A stretch of DNA of 9,170 bases, taken from contig JAUVPT010000053.1 in assembly GCA_030598525.1 (NCBI GenBank), positions 1 to 9,170 on the forward strand, written 5' to 3'. The notes beneath the pieces are model-generated. The model was not told where the DNA came from. It made no database searches and saw nothing but the letters and a program-made list of their open reading frames with translations. Position numbers and translations under genes: made by a program. Numbering within the stretch: position 1 is the stretch's first letter; the number at the start of each line of letters is the position of its first letter. Positions 1 to 7,024 of the stretch are shown one piece after another. The DNA is from Gemmatimonadota bacterium. GTDB lineage: Bacteria > Gemmatimonadota > Gemmatimonadetes > Palauibacterales > Palauibacteraceae.

Positions 1-177
1 AGGGGTCTTGTTATGGCTGGCAGACCGCCATGAAGGAAGCGAATCTACCGTAAAAACGAGCGTATACGAGATGGCGGCCCTATTTGCGTGCTTGGCTATC
101 TTATTGACTTTAAGCCTGTCAAGCCATGCTGCTGCTACCTTGGAAATCCGTGCCCCGGCAATATTTAATGATTTCCT
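1..177. other. Low-GC edge region, no convincing gene
   Basis: This stretch is about 49 % GC by direct count (88 of 180 bases), clearly below the coding sequence that follows. It lies downstream of the minus-strand CoA-transferase. The only item of note is a plus-strand frame with an ATG at 71 that would encode a hydrophobic N-terminus ending in an Ala-rich, signal-peptide-like stretch (SLSSHAAA). It stops at 205, overlapping the 3' end of the CoA-transferase head to head, and has no properly spaced ribosome binding site. It could be a gene remnant or chance. No RNA gene is recognisable. Confidence 0.5.
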
Positions 178-187
178 TCATTTGCCG
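156..187. repeat. Bulged inverted repeat over the CoA-transferase stop codon
   Basis: The left arm is CGGCA (156-160) plus AATGA (167-171), interrupted by a six-base AT bulge. The right arm is the continuous TCATTTGCCG (178-187), with a six-base loop at 172-177. The stop codon of the minus-strand gene lies in the right arm. No T-tract follows on the minus strand, so this is at best a weak terminator or 3'-end stabilising hairpin. Confidence 0.3.
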
Positions 188-1344
188 ATCCGATCGTCCG
201 TGTAACCGAGCAGGTCCGATAACACGGTGTACGTGTGTTCTGAAAGCGATGGTGGTCGCGCCAGGTCCGCCGGCTGTTCGATTCCGTCGCCGAATACCCT
301 CGTTCGAACCGCAGAGGCTCCGGACTCATCCGATAGCAGCAGGGGTGCAGCCAGCGGATCGAGCAACGCCTCTCGGACATCGCGCACCGCGCCGGACGGG
401 ACACCCTCCGTCCTGAGACGATCGGACAGGGGTCTCCGCTCCCACTCTCCCACGAGGGCCGACAGTCGGGATTCCAACTCAGTCCGGTTGTGTACTCTCC
501 GCGCATTGGTCGCGAAACGTGGGTCCGCCGCCAACTCGCGATCTCCCAGGCAGCTTGCGAGCCGAGAGAACTGGCGGTCCGATCCGACCGCCAGGACGAC
601 GAAGCCACCGTCCCGGCACCGATACGAGGTTCCGTACGGCACGATATTGGGGTGAGCGGAGCCGAGACGCTCTGGCACGACCCCTGTCATGAGCCAGTTG
701 GCGGCCTGGTTGGCCAGCGCCGCCAACCCTGACTCGAACAGGGAAACCGAGACCCTCCGACCGCGCCCTGACCGCTCACGCTCCAGCAGAGCCGCCAGGA
801 TACCTTCCTTCAGCTGGTGGCCGGCCAGAAGATCCATCAAGGCGACCGGCATCTTGAGCGGTCCGCTTTCCTCTGTGCCGTTCATGCTCGTGAATCCGGT
901 TTCGGCCTGTATCACTGCGTCATAGCCGACTCGAGGATCGTCTCCTCCATAGGCTGTGACTTCGGCGTAGATGAGCCGCGCATTCAGGCTCGACAGCGTC
1001 CCAAAGTCCACACCGAACCGCGCCGCGTCACCCGCCTTATAGCTGACAACAACCACGTCCGCGTGGCGCACCAGGTCGTGTACCACCGCGCGCCCATCCC
1101 CGGTCCGGAGGTCGACCGCGATGGACTGCTTTCCCCAGTTGATGGAGCTGTAATAGGCTGCGGGCAACCCGGGATCTTCTGTCGGCCCCCTCCAGGAGCG
1201 CGTTACATCTCCGGCAGTTTCGGGGTTCTCGACCTTGATGACCCGGGAACCCAGCTCGGCGAAGAACATCCCCACCGCCGGCCCCGCCAGGACGCTGGCC
1301 AGCTCCACCACCAGGAGGCCCTCGAACACGCTTTGCTCACTCAT
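178..1344 (-). CDS. Class III (CaiB/BaiF-type) acyl-CoA transferase
   Basis: This 388-residue protein is a cytoplasmic family III CoA-transferase. The family moves CoA between carboxylic acids through an aspartyl-CoA thioester intermediate; alpha-methylacyl-CoA racemases share the fold. Visible family landmarks are AGP near residues 20-22, the stretch LGSRVIKVENP (31-41), GKQSIAVDL (71-79), GYDAVIQAETG (140-150) and HPNIVPYG (231-238). The probable catalytic Asp is D171 in ALMDLLAGHQ, followed by the usual LLERERSGRG helix region. The C-terminus has the typical LSEHT and LLGY motifs. Length fits the family. The frame stays open upstream into the divergent M28 gene, but the ATG at 1344 puts the family N-terminus at the right place. 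The next in-frame ATG (1464) would add 40 unrelated residues. There is no spaced Shine-Dalgarno. The substrate cannot be read from sequence; the RRVHNRTEL region recalls dicarboxylate (SUGCT-like) transferases, but only as a hint. Confidence 0.93.
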   Translation of the reverse strand: MSEQSVFEGLLVVELASVLAGPAVGMFFAELGSRVIKVENPETAGDVTRSWRGPTEDPGLPAAYYSSINWGKQSIAVDLRTGDGRAVVHDLVRHADVVVVSYKAGDAARFGVDFGTLSSLNARLIYAEVTAYGGDDPRVGYDAVIQAETGFTSMNGTEESGPLKMPVALMDLLAGHQLKEGILAALLERERSGRGRRVSVSLFESGLAALANQAANWLMTGVVPERLGSAHPNIVPYGTSYRCRDGGFVVLAVGSDRQFSRLASCLGDRELAADPRFATNARRVHNRTELESRLSALVGEWERRPLSDRLRTEGVPSGAVRDVREALLDPLAAPLLLSDESGASAVRTRVFGDGIEQPADLARPPSLSEHTYTVLSDLLGYTDDRIGK

Positions 1345-1350
1345 GCCGCC

Positions 1351-1356
1351 ATTATG
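1351..1356 (-). promoter_or_regulatory. Candidate -10 element for a leaderless CoA-transferase mRNA
   Basis: On the minus strand the bases read CATAAT, five of six matching the TATAAT consensus, in an otherwise GC-rich gap. It ends six bases before the ATG at 1344, so transcription would begin at or next to the A of the start codon. The gene has no properly spaced Shine-Dalgarno, which fits a leaderless transcript. No convincing -35 hexamer is seen 16-18 bases upstream. Confidence 0.35.
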
Positions 1357-1452
1357 GTGACACGGCTGGGCCGGGCGACAGACCTCAACTCTCTTGTTTG
1401 CGTCCCGCCGGACCGTGGGACACCTTCCGCGCCACCGAACGCACCCCAGAAA

Positions 1453-1456
1453 AGGA
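1453..1456 (+). promoter_or_regulatory. Ribosome binding site AGGA for the M28 peptidase
   Basis: AGGA lies six bases before the ATG at 1463. It supports that start over the frame opening at 1394, which would place a non-signal-like Arg-rich leader in front of the lipoprotein signal. Confidence 0.7.
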
Positions 1457-1462
1457 CTCGAC

Positions 1463-3046
1463 ATGCATGTTCGTGAATCGCGAGCCTTGCGGCTGCCTCT
1501 CGTAGCACTCGCCCTGGCGCCGGCGGCCTGCTCATCGTCTGGAAGGGCAGAGCCTGAGGTCGAGCTGTCTCCCGTGGAGGCTCGGATCAGCCCCGCCGCG
1601 GGAGCCGAAACGATCACAGCCGATGAGATGATGGCCCACATTTCGTTTCTGGCGAGTGACGAATTGGGCGGTCGCGACACCCCGAGCCCTGGCCTGGAGC
1701 GAGCAGCCGTCTACCTGGAGGAAGCCTTCCGTTCTGCCGGTCTGCAGCCCGCTGGTGACAACGGTTCGTTTCTGCAGCGCTGGACCTTCGAGCAAACGTC
1801 GCTCAGGTCCGCCGAAGTAGCCGTCGAGATCAGCTCCGGTGAGAGCAGCGAGGTCCTGGAGCACGCTGTCGATTTTTTCGTACTACCCTCGGATGACGAG
1901 GTCGTGTCCGGCGGCATCGAGTTCCTCGGACCCATCGATGTCCTCCTGGGTGATTCGATTCCGCAGTCTACGGGACGCATCGCGGTGGTCACGACGCCAC
2001 CTTCCATGGGCATGGAGGTCCTTCTGGCCGCACGGGCAGCAGGCGAGGCGGGTGCTTCCGGACTGCTGCTGGTACTGGATCCGCAACTGCCGCCCGAGGT
2101 GATCTCGATGGTGGCGGGCCAGATTGAAGGGGGCGGGCTGCCGGCGCAGCCTGTTCCCACGGTGGGGGTCACGTGGAGCGTGGCTCAACAGATCGTGGCG
2201 GGGGCGGACACCGATCTCGAAGCGCTCCTGGCCGCCTACGATTCGGAGGGCCCAGTCGCCGGCCCGATTCCGCTCGAGGGCCCGGTGCTGACGATCCGGA
2301 CGCCGAGAGACCGCGTCACATCGACTCCGCCCAACGTGGTGGGACTACTTCGGGGCAGTGATCCCGATCTCGCGGAGACGTACGTGGTCCTTACCGCCCA
2401 TTTTGATCACGTCGGGATCGGGGAACCCAACGCTGAAGGCGACTCCATCTACAACGGAGCGGACGACGACGCGTCCGGTACGGCCGTGCTCCTGGAGGTA
2501 GCTCAGGCTTTTCAGGCTCTACCGAGGTCACCCGGACGCAGCGTCGTCTTCCTGGCGGTGAGCGGAGAAGAGAAGGGTCTGCTGGGCGCCGAGCACTACG
2601 CCGAGGAACCCACGGTCCCCCTCCATGGCATCGTCGCGAATATCAACCTGGACATGATCGGGAGAAATGCGCCGGACACGCTGATTGCCATAGGCCAGGA
2701 GTTCACGTCTCTCGGAGATCTGTCGAAGACGATCGCGTCCCACCATCCGGAAATCGGGTTGACGATCGCACCTGATCCTGACCCTTCCGAGCAGGCGTTC
2801 TTTCGCAGTGACCACCTCGCCTTCGTGAAGAAGGACATTCCGGCCATTTTCTTCACCACGTGGGATCACGAGGACTATCACCAGCCGTCAGACGAAGCAC
2901 ACTTGATTGACGCAGACAAGGCCGCGCGTGTAGCCCGGTTTACCTTCCTCCTCACCTGGCACGTGGCTGAGGATGAAATGGCGCCGAGCTGGAACGAAGG
3001 AGCTCTAGACGAGGTTCACGCGATCCTCGAGAACTCGCCCTTCTGA
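1463..3046 (+). CDS. M28-family zinc aminopeptidase, predicted lipoprotein
   Basis: This 527-residue protein is a secreted di-zinc exopeptidase of family M28, whose members remove N-terminal residues from peptides. The N-terminus has Arg residues, a hydrophobic core and then PAAC with Cys23 followed by SSSG, a lipoprotein-type signal. Pro at -3 of the lipobox is atypical, so lipidation is probable but not certain. Residues about 140-270 look like a protease-associated (PA) insert. All expected metal and catalytic residues are visible: H313 (HFDHVG), D335 (GADDDASG), catalytic E369 and ligand E370 (SGEEKGLLG), D397 (NLDMIG) and H473 (DYHQPSDE). An AGGA sits six bases before the ATG. The gene is transcribed divergently from the CoA-transferase and ends before a strong hairpin, so it may be monocistronic. 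The exact peptide preference is unknown. Confidence 0.95.
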   Translation: MHVRESRALRLPLVALALAPAACSSSGRAEPEVELSPVEARISPAAGAETITADEMMAHISFLASDELGGRDTPSPGLERAAVYLEEAFRSAGLQPAGDNGSFLQRWTFEQTSLRSAEVAVEISSGESSEVLEHAVDFFVLPSDDEVVSGGIEFLGPIDVLLGDSIPQSTGRIAVVTTPPSMGMEVLLAARAAGEAGASGLLLVLDPQLPPEVISMVAGQIEGGGLPAQPVPTVGVTWSVAQQIVAGADTDLEALLAAYDSEGPVAGPIPLEGPVLTIRTPRDRVTSTPPNVVGLLRGSDPDLAETYVVLTAHFDHVGIGEPNAEGDSIYNGADDDASGTAVLLEVAQAFQALPRSPGRSVVFLAVSGEEKGLLGAEHYAEEPTVPLHGIVANINLDMIGRNAPDTLIAIGQEFTSLGDLSKTIASHHPEIGLTIAPDPDPSEQAFFRSDHLAFVKKDIPAIFFTTWDHEDYHQPSDEAHLIDADKAARVARFTFLLTWHVAEDEMAPSWNEGALDEVHAILENSPF

Positions 3047-3064
3047 GCCTCCGCTCGATCACCG

Positions 3065-3095
3065 CGCCCCCCGCGTGACTCAACCGCGGGGGGCG
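3065..3095 (+). terminator. GC-rich hairpin, probable terminator of the M28 gene
   Basis: A perfect 11-bp inverted repeat (CGCCCCCCGCG with its complement) pairs 3065-3075 with 3085-3095 around the nine-base loop TGACTCAAC. It begins 18 bases after the M28 stop codon. The stem is all G:C. The downstream sequence (GGTACATTTCATTC) has scattered T residues but no real U-tract, so termination may be partial, or the hairpin may protect the 3' end of the mRNA. Confidence 0.65.
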
Positions 3096-3169
3096 GGTAC
3101 ATTTCATTCGGTCACCGTGATTCGGAGCGACGGAGTTGTCGCTTCGCCCCAGCCCCAACCCGAGCCGCC

Positions 3170-3173
3170 GAGG
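3170..3173 (+). promoter_or_regulatory. Ribosome binding site GAGG that sets the S9 peptidase start
   Basis: GAGG ends six bases before the ATG at 3180, just ahead of a signal-peptide-like N-terminus. The same frame opens earlier at a GTG (3075) inside the terminator hairpin, which would put 35 non-signal residues in front of the export signal and is unlikely to be used. A second ATG at 3192 is less well placed. Confidence 0.6.
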
Positions 3174-3179
3174 CCGTCC

Positions 3180-5309
3180 ATGGTTTCCTTCATGTCCGCC
3201 AGGAAGTTCGCCCTCACGCTGAGTGCTGCGGTCCTGACTTTCGCACCTGGCTCGCTGCAGGGCCAGAACCAGGACGTCCTTACGGAGCATCGGGTCGCCG
3301 ATCTCCAGTCCGTGGGGCAGATCGTCACCTCCCCGGACGGCGGCCAGGTTGCGTACACGGTGACTGTTCCTCGGAAACCGTTCGTCGATGCCGATGGGCC
3401 GGCGTGGTCGCATCTGTACCTGCTGGATGTGGGGACCGGCGAGTCCAAGCGCTGTGTGGGGGGCGCGGTGAACATCGGAGGCCTCCGATTCTCCCCGGAC
3501 GGCGGCAGCGTGCTGTATCTCTCGCGGCGGGAGGGGGACAGCAACCGCGTACTCTACTCCATCCCCGTGAGGGGAGGGGAGTCCGCGCGCCTGCTGGAGC
3601 ATTCGACGTCCATCAGCAGCTATTCGTTCAGTCCCACCGGAGACCGCATCGCTTTTCTGGCCACTGATGCCGAGCCCGAAGTCCGCAAGACGCTCCGGGA
3701 GGATGGGTTCAAGGCCGTGGCGTACGAGGAGGACGCGCGCTTCTCACGAGTCTGGATCGCCCAACGCCGGAACGGTGACGGCGCCTTTGGAGCTCCCTGG
3801 TCGCTCGATCTCGTGGGCAATGCGTCCAGCCTGGCCTGGTCGCCCGCCGGCGACCGAATCTCGGTCGCTCTCGCGCCGACTCCGCTGGTGGACGACACCT
3901 ACATGCACCGCCGTCTCCACATCGTCGACCCGGCGTCCGGTTCGATCGTCGCCCGGATCGACAATCCTGGAAAGCTCGGTGCCACGGCGTGGAGCCCTGA
4001 CGGGGCGCACCTTGCCTTCATCTCCGCTGAGACGATCAACGACCCTAAGGAAGGTCGATTGATGGTGGCGGACACTGGGACCGGAGAGATGCGCGACGTC
4101 GTCCCCGGATTTGAGGGCCATTTCACGCTCGCGGCGTGGACTGACGCTCGTACGATCCGCTACCTGGTGGACGTCGGCGCCGAGACGGAGATAGGAGATG
4201 TGCGTTCGGACGGCTCGAACCGATCCGTCCTTGTCGCGCCGGGGCACGCCGTGTTCACGTCGTTCAGCGTGTCGGACGACGGAGAGGTCATGGCCCTGCG
4301 CGGAGAGAGATCCACCCACCCGACCGAGCTGTTCGTACAGGTCGGCAGGGAGGGAGATATCGAGCGAGCCACGGATTCCAACCCCTGGCTGGCCGGCACG
4401 AGGCTGGCGCCTCAGGAGGTCGTCCGGTGGACGGCCCGTGACGGCCTCGAACTCGAGGGAATCCTGATACGCCCGTTGGGCGAGGTTGACGGGCGCACGT
4501 ATCCGCTCATCGTGCACGTGCACGGCGGTCCTGAAGCCCACAACCGTAACGGGTGGCTCACCTCCTACTCACGTCCGGGACAGATCGCGGCGGCCCGGGG
4601 CATCGCCGTGCTGTACCCGAACTACAGGGCGAGCACCGGACGCGGGGTCGAATTCAGCATGCTGAACCATGCCGACATGGGTGGCCGCGAGTTCGACGAT
4701 GTAGTGGACGGGGTGGACCACCTCATCTCCGCAGGTGTCGTGGACTCGGCCAGGGTCGGAGTGACCGGCGGGTCCTATGGGGGCTACGCCACGGCGTGGC
4801 TCTCCACCTACTACAGCGAACGGTTCGCGGCGGGCGTGATGGCGGTGGGAATCAGCAACCAGATCTCCAAGATCGGGACCAGCGATATTCCCGACGAGAT
4901 GTACCTCGTGCACAATCGACTCCGCCCCTGGGATGACTGGGAGCTCTTCCTCGAGCGCAGTCCCGTCTACTGGGCCGATCGGTCCACCACACCTCTTCTG
5001 ATACTGCACGGCACGGAGGACACGCGAGTGAATCCAGGGCAGTCGCTGGAGATGTACCGGCATCTCAAGCTTCGCGGACAGGCCCCCGTCCGGCTGATCT
5101 TCTATCCGGGCGAGGGGCACGGCAATCGCAATGCTGCTGCCCGCCTCGATTATAGTCTCCGTGCTCTCAGGTGGCTGCAGCACTATCTGCTCGGGCCTGG
5201 CGGTGACATGCCGGACCGGGACCTGAACTACGAGGAGGACCCCGGCACTCCCGCGGCCATGCTGGAGATGCCCGCAGGAGCCGTGAATGGGACCGCGGGA
5301 GATCACTGA
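3180..5309 (+). CDS. Secreted S9-family prolyl-oligopeptidase-type serine peptidase
   Basis: This 709-residue protein is a serine peptidase of family S9, close to the S9C acylaminoacyl/dipeptidyl-peptidase type. A signal peptide (positive SARK, hydrophobic core, possible cleavage near SLQG/QNQ) predicts export. Residues about 35-420 hold a beta-propeller with repeated SPDG-, SPTGD- and SPAGD-type blades, which in this family restricts entry to short peptides. The C-terminal alpha/beta-hydrolase domain has the oxyanion region HVHGGPEAH, the nucleophile S532 in GGSYGGY, D614 in LHGTEDTRV and H647 in GEGHGNR, so the triad is complete. A short acidic, Pro-rich tail follows. The gene lies after the M28 terminator hairpin, and its last 23 bases overlap the kinase-SARP gene, which implies co-transcription and coupling. 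No clear promoter was identified in the 84 bases between hairpin and start. Whether it cleaves after Pro, Ala or acylated residues cannot be told. Confidence 0.95.
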   Translation: MVSFMSARKFALTLSAAVLTFAPGSLQGQNQDVLTEHRVADLQSVGQIVTSPDGGQVAYTVTVPRKPFVDADGPAWSHLYLLDVGTGESKRCVGGAVNIGGLRFSPDGGSVLYLSRREGDSNRVLYSIPVRGGESARLLEHSTSISSYSFSPTGDRIAFLATDAEPEVRKTLREDGFKAVAYEEDARFSRVWIAQRRNGDGAFGAPWSLDLVGNASSLAWSPAGDRISVALAPTPLVDDTYMHRRLHIVDPASGSIVARIDNPGKLGATAWSPDGAHLAFISAETINDPKEGRLMVADTGTGEMRDVVPGFEGHFTLAAWTDARTIRYLVDVGAETEIGDVRSDGSNRSVLVAPGHAVFTSFSVSDDGEVMALRGERSTHPTELFVQVGREGDIERATDSNPWLAGTRLAPQEVVRWTARDGLELEGILIRPLGEVDGRTYPLIVHVHGGPEAHNRNGWLTSYSRPGQIAAARGIAVLYPNYRASTGRGVEFSMLNHADMGGREFDDVVDGVDHLISAGVVDSARVGVTGGSYGGYATAWLSTYYSERFAAGVMAVGISNQISKIGTSDIPDEMYLVHNRLRPWDDWELFLERSPVYWADRSTTPLLILHGTEDTRVNPGQSLEMYRHLKLRGQAPVRLIFYPGEGHGNRNAAARLDYSLRALRWLQHYLLGPGGDMPDRDLNYEEDPGTPAAMLEMPAGAVNGTAGDH
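5276..5280 (+). promoter_or_regulatory. Ribosome binding site AGGAG for the kinase-SARP gene
   Basis: AGGAG lies inside the end of the S9 coding region, exactly six bases before the ATG at 5287. It fixes that start and shows that ribosomes finishing the S9 gene could re-initiate here. Confidence 0.8.
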
Positions 5310-6963
5310 CCGGACGTCGGACTTCGAGGACTCGGTCCGAGATGAGCTGAAGCCGGACCTCGAAATCGTGCGCAGACTGGGCGGAGGTCCGCTGTCCACC
5401 GTCTTCCTCGCCCGTGAGCCGGCGCTCCAGAGGCTGGTCGCCGTCAAGGTCCTCCACCCTCGAGCCACGCGGCGTACGAAGGCAATGGCCCGATTTCGGA
5501 GGGAGGCCCGGGCACTCGCTCGGGTCTCTCACCCGTGCGTGGTCTCGATCTTTCGTGTCGGAGACCTCGCCTCCGAGACCCCCTTCCTGGTCATGCAGTA
5601 CGTTCGGGGTCCCAGCCTGGCCGATCGACTGGAGGACGAGGGGCCCCTGAGGCTTCAGGAGGCCTGCTTCGTTCTGGCGACGGTCGCCACCGCACTTTCC
5701 GCCGTGCACTCGCACGGTATTGTCCACCGGGACGTTCGTCCGGACAGCGTCCTCTGCAGTGAATCGGAAGGTCGCGTGCTATTGGCGGACTTCGGTCTCG
5801 CGGCTTTCCTCGCCTCGGCGGACGAGGCGACTGAACGCATCACCACGGCTGGTCACCTCGTAACCGACCTCAAGTACTCGGCCCCGGAGTTTCTTTTGGG
5901 CGAGGAGCCGACTTCCGCCTCGGACCTCTACTCGCTTGGCGTGCTCGCCTATCACACCGTCACCGGCGAGGGGCCGCACGATGCCTCCACGACAGCCCGA
6001 CGCGTTCAGGCTCATCTTCAGGAGCCGCCGGTGCCGCTGACTTCTCGCGGACTCCACCCACCTGCGGGAATGCAGGAGCTGCTTGACGATTGCCTGGCCA
6101 AGACCCCATCTGAGCGGCCGTCGGCCCTGGAGTGCGCCTCTCGCTTCGATGCGCTGATCCATGGGAGTGTGGAAGGGTTTTCGCTCGCCACGGATCACGC
6201 GCGTGTCTTTCCCGCCCGCCAGGCGGAACAAACCCTCCAACCCAAGCTGAACCTGCGTCTACTGGGCGGTCTGGACCTGACCGGTCCAGCCGGGAGCCAG
6301 CCCTCTATCGCCCGCCAGCCGAAACGCCTCGCGCTGCTGGCGTTCCTGGCCGCCGGCCCCGAAGGCCGATTCAGACGACGGGACTCCTTGACAGGCCTCT
6401 TCTGGCCTGACGCCGAGCCCGAGAGCGCCCGGCACTCGTTGCGGCAGGCTCTGTATGTCCTGAGGAAGGAGATCGGCTCGGAGCCGATACGAACCCGGGG
6501 GGATGACGAAGTCGGCGTCGACCCCGAGTTCCTGGTGTGTGATGCTGCGCGGTTCGAGTCTCTCGCCCGCGCGGGTCGCCCGGACGAGGCGATGGGTCAC
6601 TACGGAGGAGACCTGCTTCCAGGCTTCTACCTCGATGATGCCCCGGAGTTCGAGCGGTGGCTCGCGGTGGAACGCGTCCGTCTGCGGCGACTGGCAGCAC
6701 GCTTATGTTGGGACCTGTCGGATCAGGCCCGGAAGGGCGGACATACCGCTGAGGCCGCGCGCCGGGCGCACGAGGCAGTGGATCTGGACCCCTTCGACGA
6801 ATCGGCGCTGCACCGTCTCATTGAGCTGCTGGATGCGCTCGGCGATCGGGCAGGGGCCGTCTCAGCGTTCGAGCATTTCGCTGGCAGGCTCGCGGACGAA
6901 TACGCGGTCGAGCCGTCGCCGGAGACGGTAGCCCTTGTCGAACGTGTTCGAACCCGGCAGTAG
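5287..6963 (+). CDS. Ser/Thr protein kinase fused to a SARP-type (wHTH-BTAD) transcription regulator
   Basis: This 558-residue cytoplasmic protein has no signal or membrane segment. Residues about 25-290 form a Hanks-type kinase: Gly-loop LGGGPLSTVF (31-40), ATP-site K54 in VAVKV, likely helix-C E73, HRD at 147-149, DFG at 168-170, APE at 199-201 and DLYSLG (213-218). The catalytic loop reads HRDVRPDS, so the usual Lys is R151 and the usual metal-binding Asn is S154. The last Gly of the loop motif is also Ser. Residues about 321-415 look like the winged-helix DNA-binding domain of SARP regulators (RLLGGLDL, KRLALLAFLA, LFWPDAEPESARHSLRQAL, VLRKEIG). Residues about 417-558 are the helical BTAD domain (ERWLAVERVRLRRLAARL, GHTAEAARRAHEAV, EYAVEPSPETVAL). 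It probably senses a signal through the kinase and controls transcription. It is coupled to the S9 gene and ends in tandem stops TAG TAA. In the family, SARPs activate nearby genes; the targets here are inferred, not shown. Confidence 0.9.
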   Translation: MGPREITDRTSDFEDSVRDELKPDLEIVRRLGGGPLSTVFLAREPALQRLVAVKVLHPRATRRTKAMARFRREARALARVSHPCVVSIFRVGDLASETPFLVMQYVRGPSLADRLEDEGPLRLQEACFVLATVATALSAVHSHGIVHRDVRPDSVLCSESEGRVLLADFGLAAFLASADEATERITTAGHLVTDLKYSAPEFLLGEEPTSASDLYSLGVLAYHTVTGEGPHDASTTARRVQAHLQEPPVPLTSRGLHPPAGMQELLDDCLAKTPSERPSALECASRFDALIHGSVEGFSLATDHARVFPARQAEQTLQPKLNLRLLGGLDLTGPAGSQPSIARQPKRLALLAFLAAGPEGRFRRRDSLTGLFWPDAEPESARHSLRQALYVLRKEIGSEPIRTRGDDEVGVDPEFLVCDAARFESLARAGRPDEAMGHYGGDLLPGFYLDDAPEFERWLAVERVRLRRLAARLCWDLSDQARKGGHTAEAARRAHEAVDLDPFDESALHRLIELLDALGDRAGAVSAFEHFAGRLADEYAVEPSPETVALVERVRTRQ

Positions 6964-7013
6964 TAAACCTGGCTCGCTGGTCTATCAACCGCTGCTATCC
7001 TGAACCAAGACTC

Positions 7014-7017
7014 GGAG
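7014..7017 (+). promoter_or_regulatory. Ribosome binding site GGAG that sets a GTG start
   Basis: GGAG lies seven bases before the GTG at 7025, and the GTG opens directly onto a signal peptide. No upstream ATG gives a better N-terminus. The 61-base gap before it shows no convincing promoter, although TATCCT at 6996-7001 is weakly -10-like without a -35 partner. Confidence 0.65.
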
Positions 7018-7024
7018 TGAGACC

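Larger units (their letters stand above)
1345..1462. other. Divergent intergenic region
   Basis: This 118-bp gap separates the start codons of the CoA-transferase (minus) and the M28 peptidase (plus), so promoters for both should lie here. Apart from the minus-strand CATAAT, I find no convincing -35/-10 pair. The TTGTTT at 1394-1399 has no -10 partner at the right distance. No clear operator palindrome was seen. Confidence 0.6.

Noticed and set aside
119..181. Minus-strand 20-residue frame whose ATG overlaps the CoA-transferase stop (ATGA)
   Set aside because: The overlap looks like translational coupling, but the product is only 20 residues with no recognisable motif, so chance is the better explanation.
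817..1476. Plus-strand open frame of 219 residues
   Set aside because: It is a shadow of the CoA-transferase gene and crosses the divergent gap, with no family motif.
1345..1680. N-terminal extension of the CoA-transferase frame to 1680 (500 residues)
   Set aside because: The extension is antisense to the M28 coding region and does not resemble the family N-terminus, which begins near the ATG at 1344.
3075..3179. Upstream GTG start extending the S9 peptidase by 35 residues
   Set aside because: The GTG lies in the terminator hairpin, has no ribosome binding site, and would bury the signal peptide behind a Pro-rich leader. The ATG at 3180 has GAGG at the right spacing.
4569..5468. Minus-strand open frame of 299 residues
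   Set aside because: It lies opposite the S9 catalytic domain, which has a complete triad, and runs across the S9/kinase junction. Long antisense frames are expected in high-GC DNA, and this one shows no motif.
6939..6950. Inverted repeat CGAAC-GT-GTTCG as a possible operator
   Set aside because: It lies inside the last codons of the kinase-SARP gene, the arms are only five bases, and no second copy was seen at the other gene starts.
6996..7001. TATCCT as a -10 element for the M14 gene
   Set aside because: No -35-like hexamer is found 16-18 bases upstream. Co-transcription with the preceding gene is more likely.
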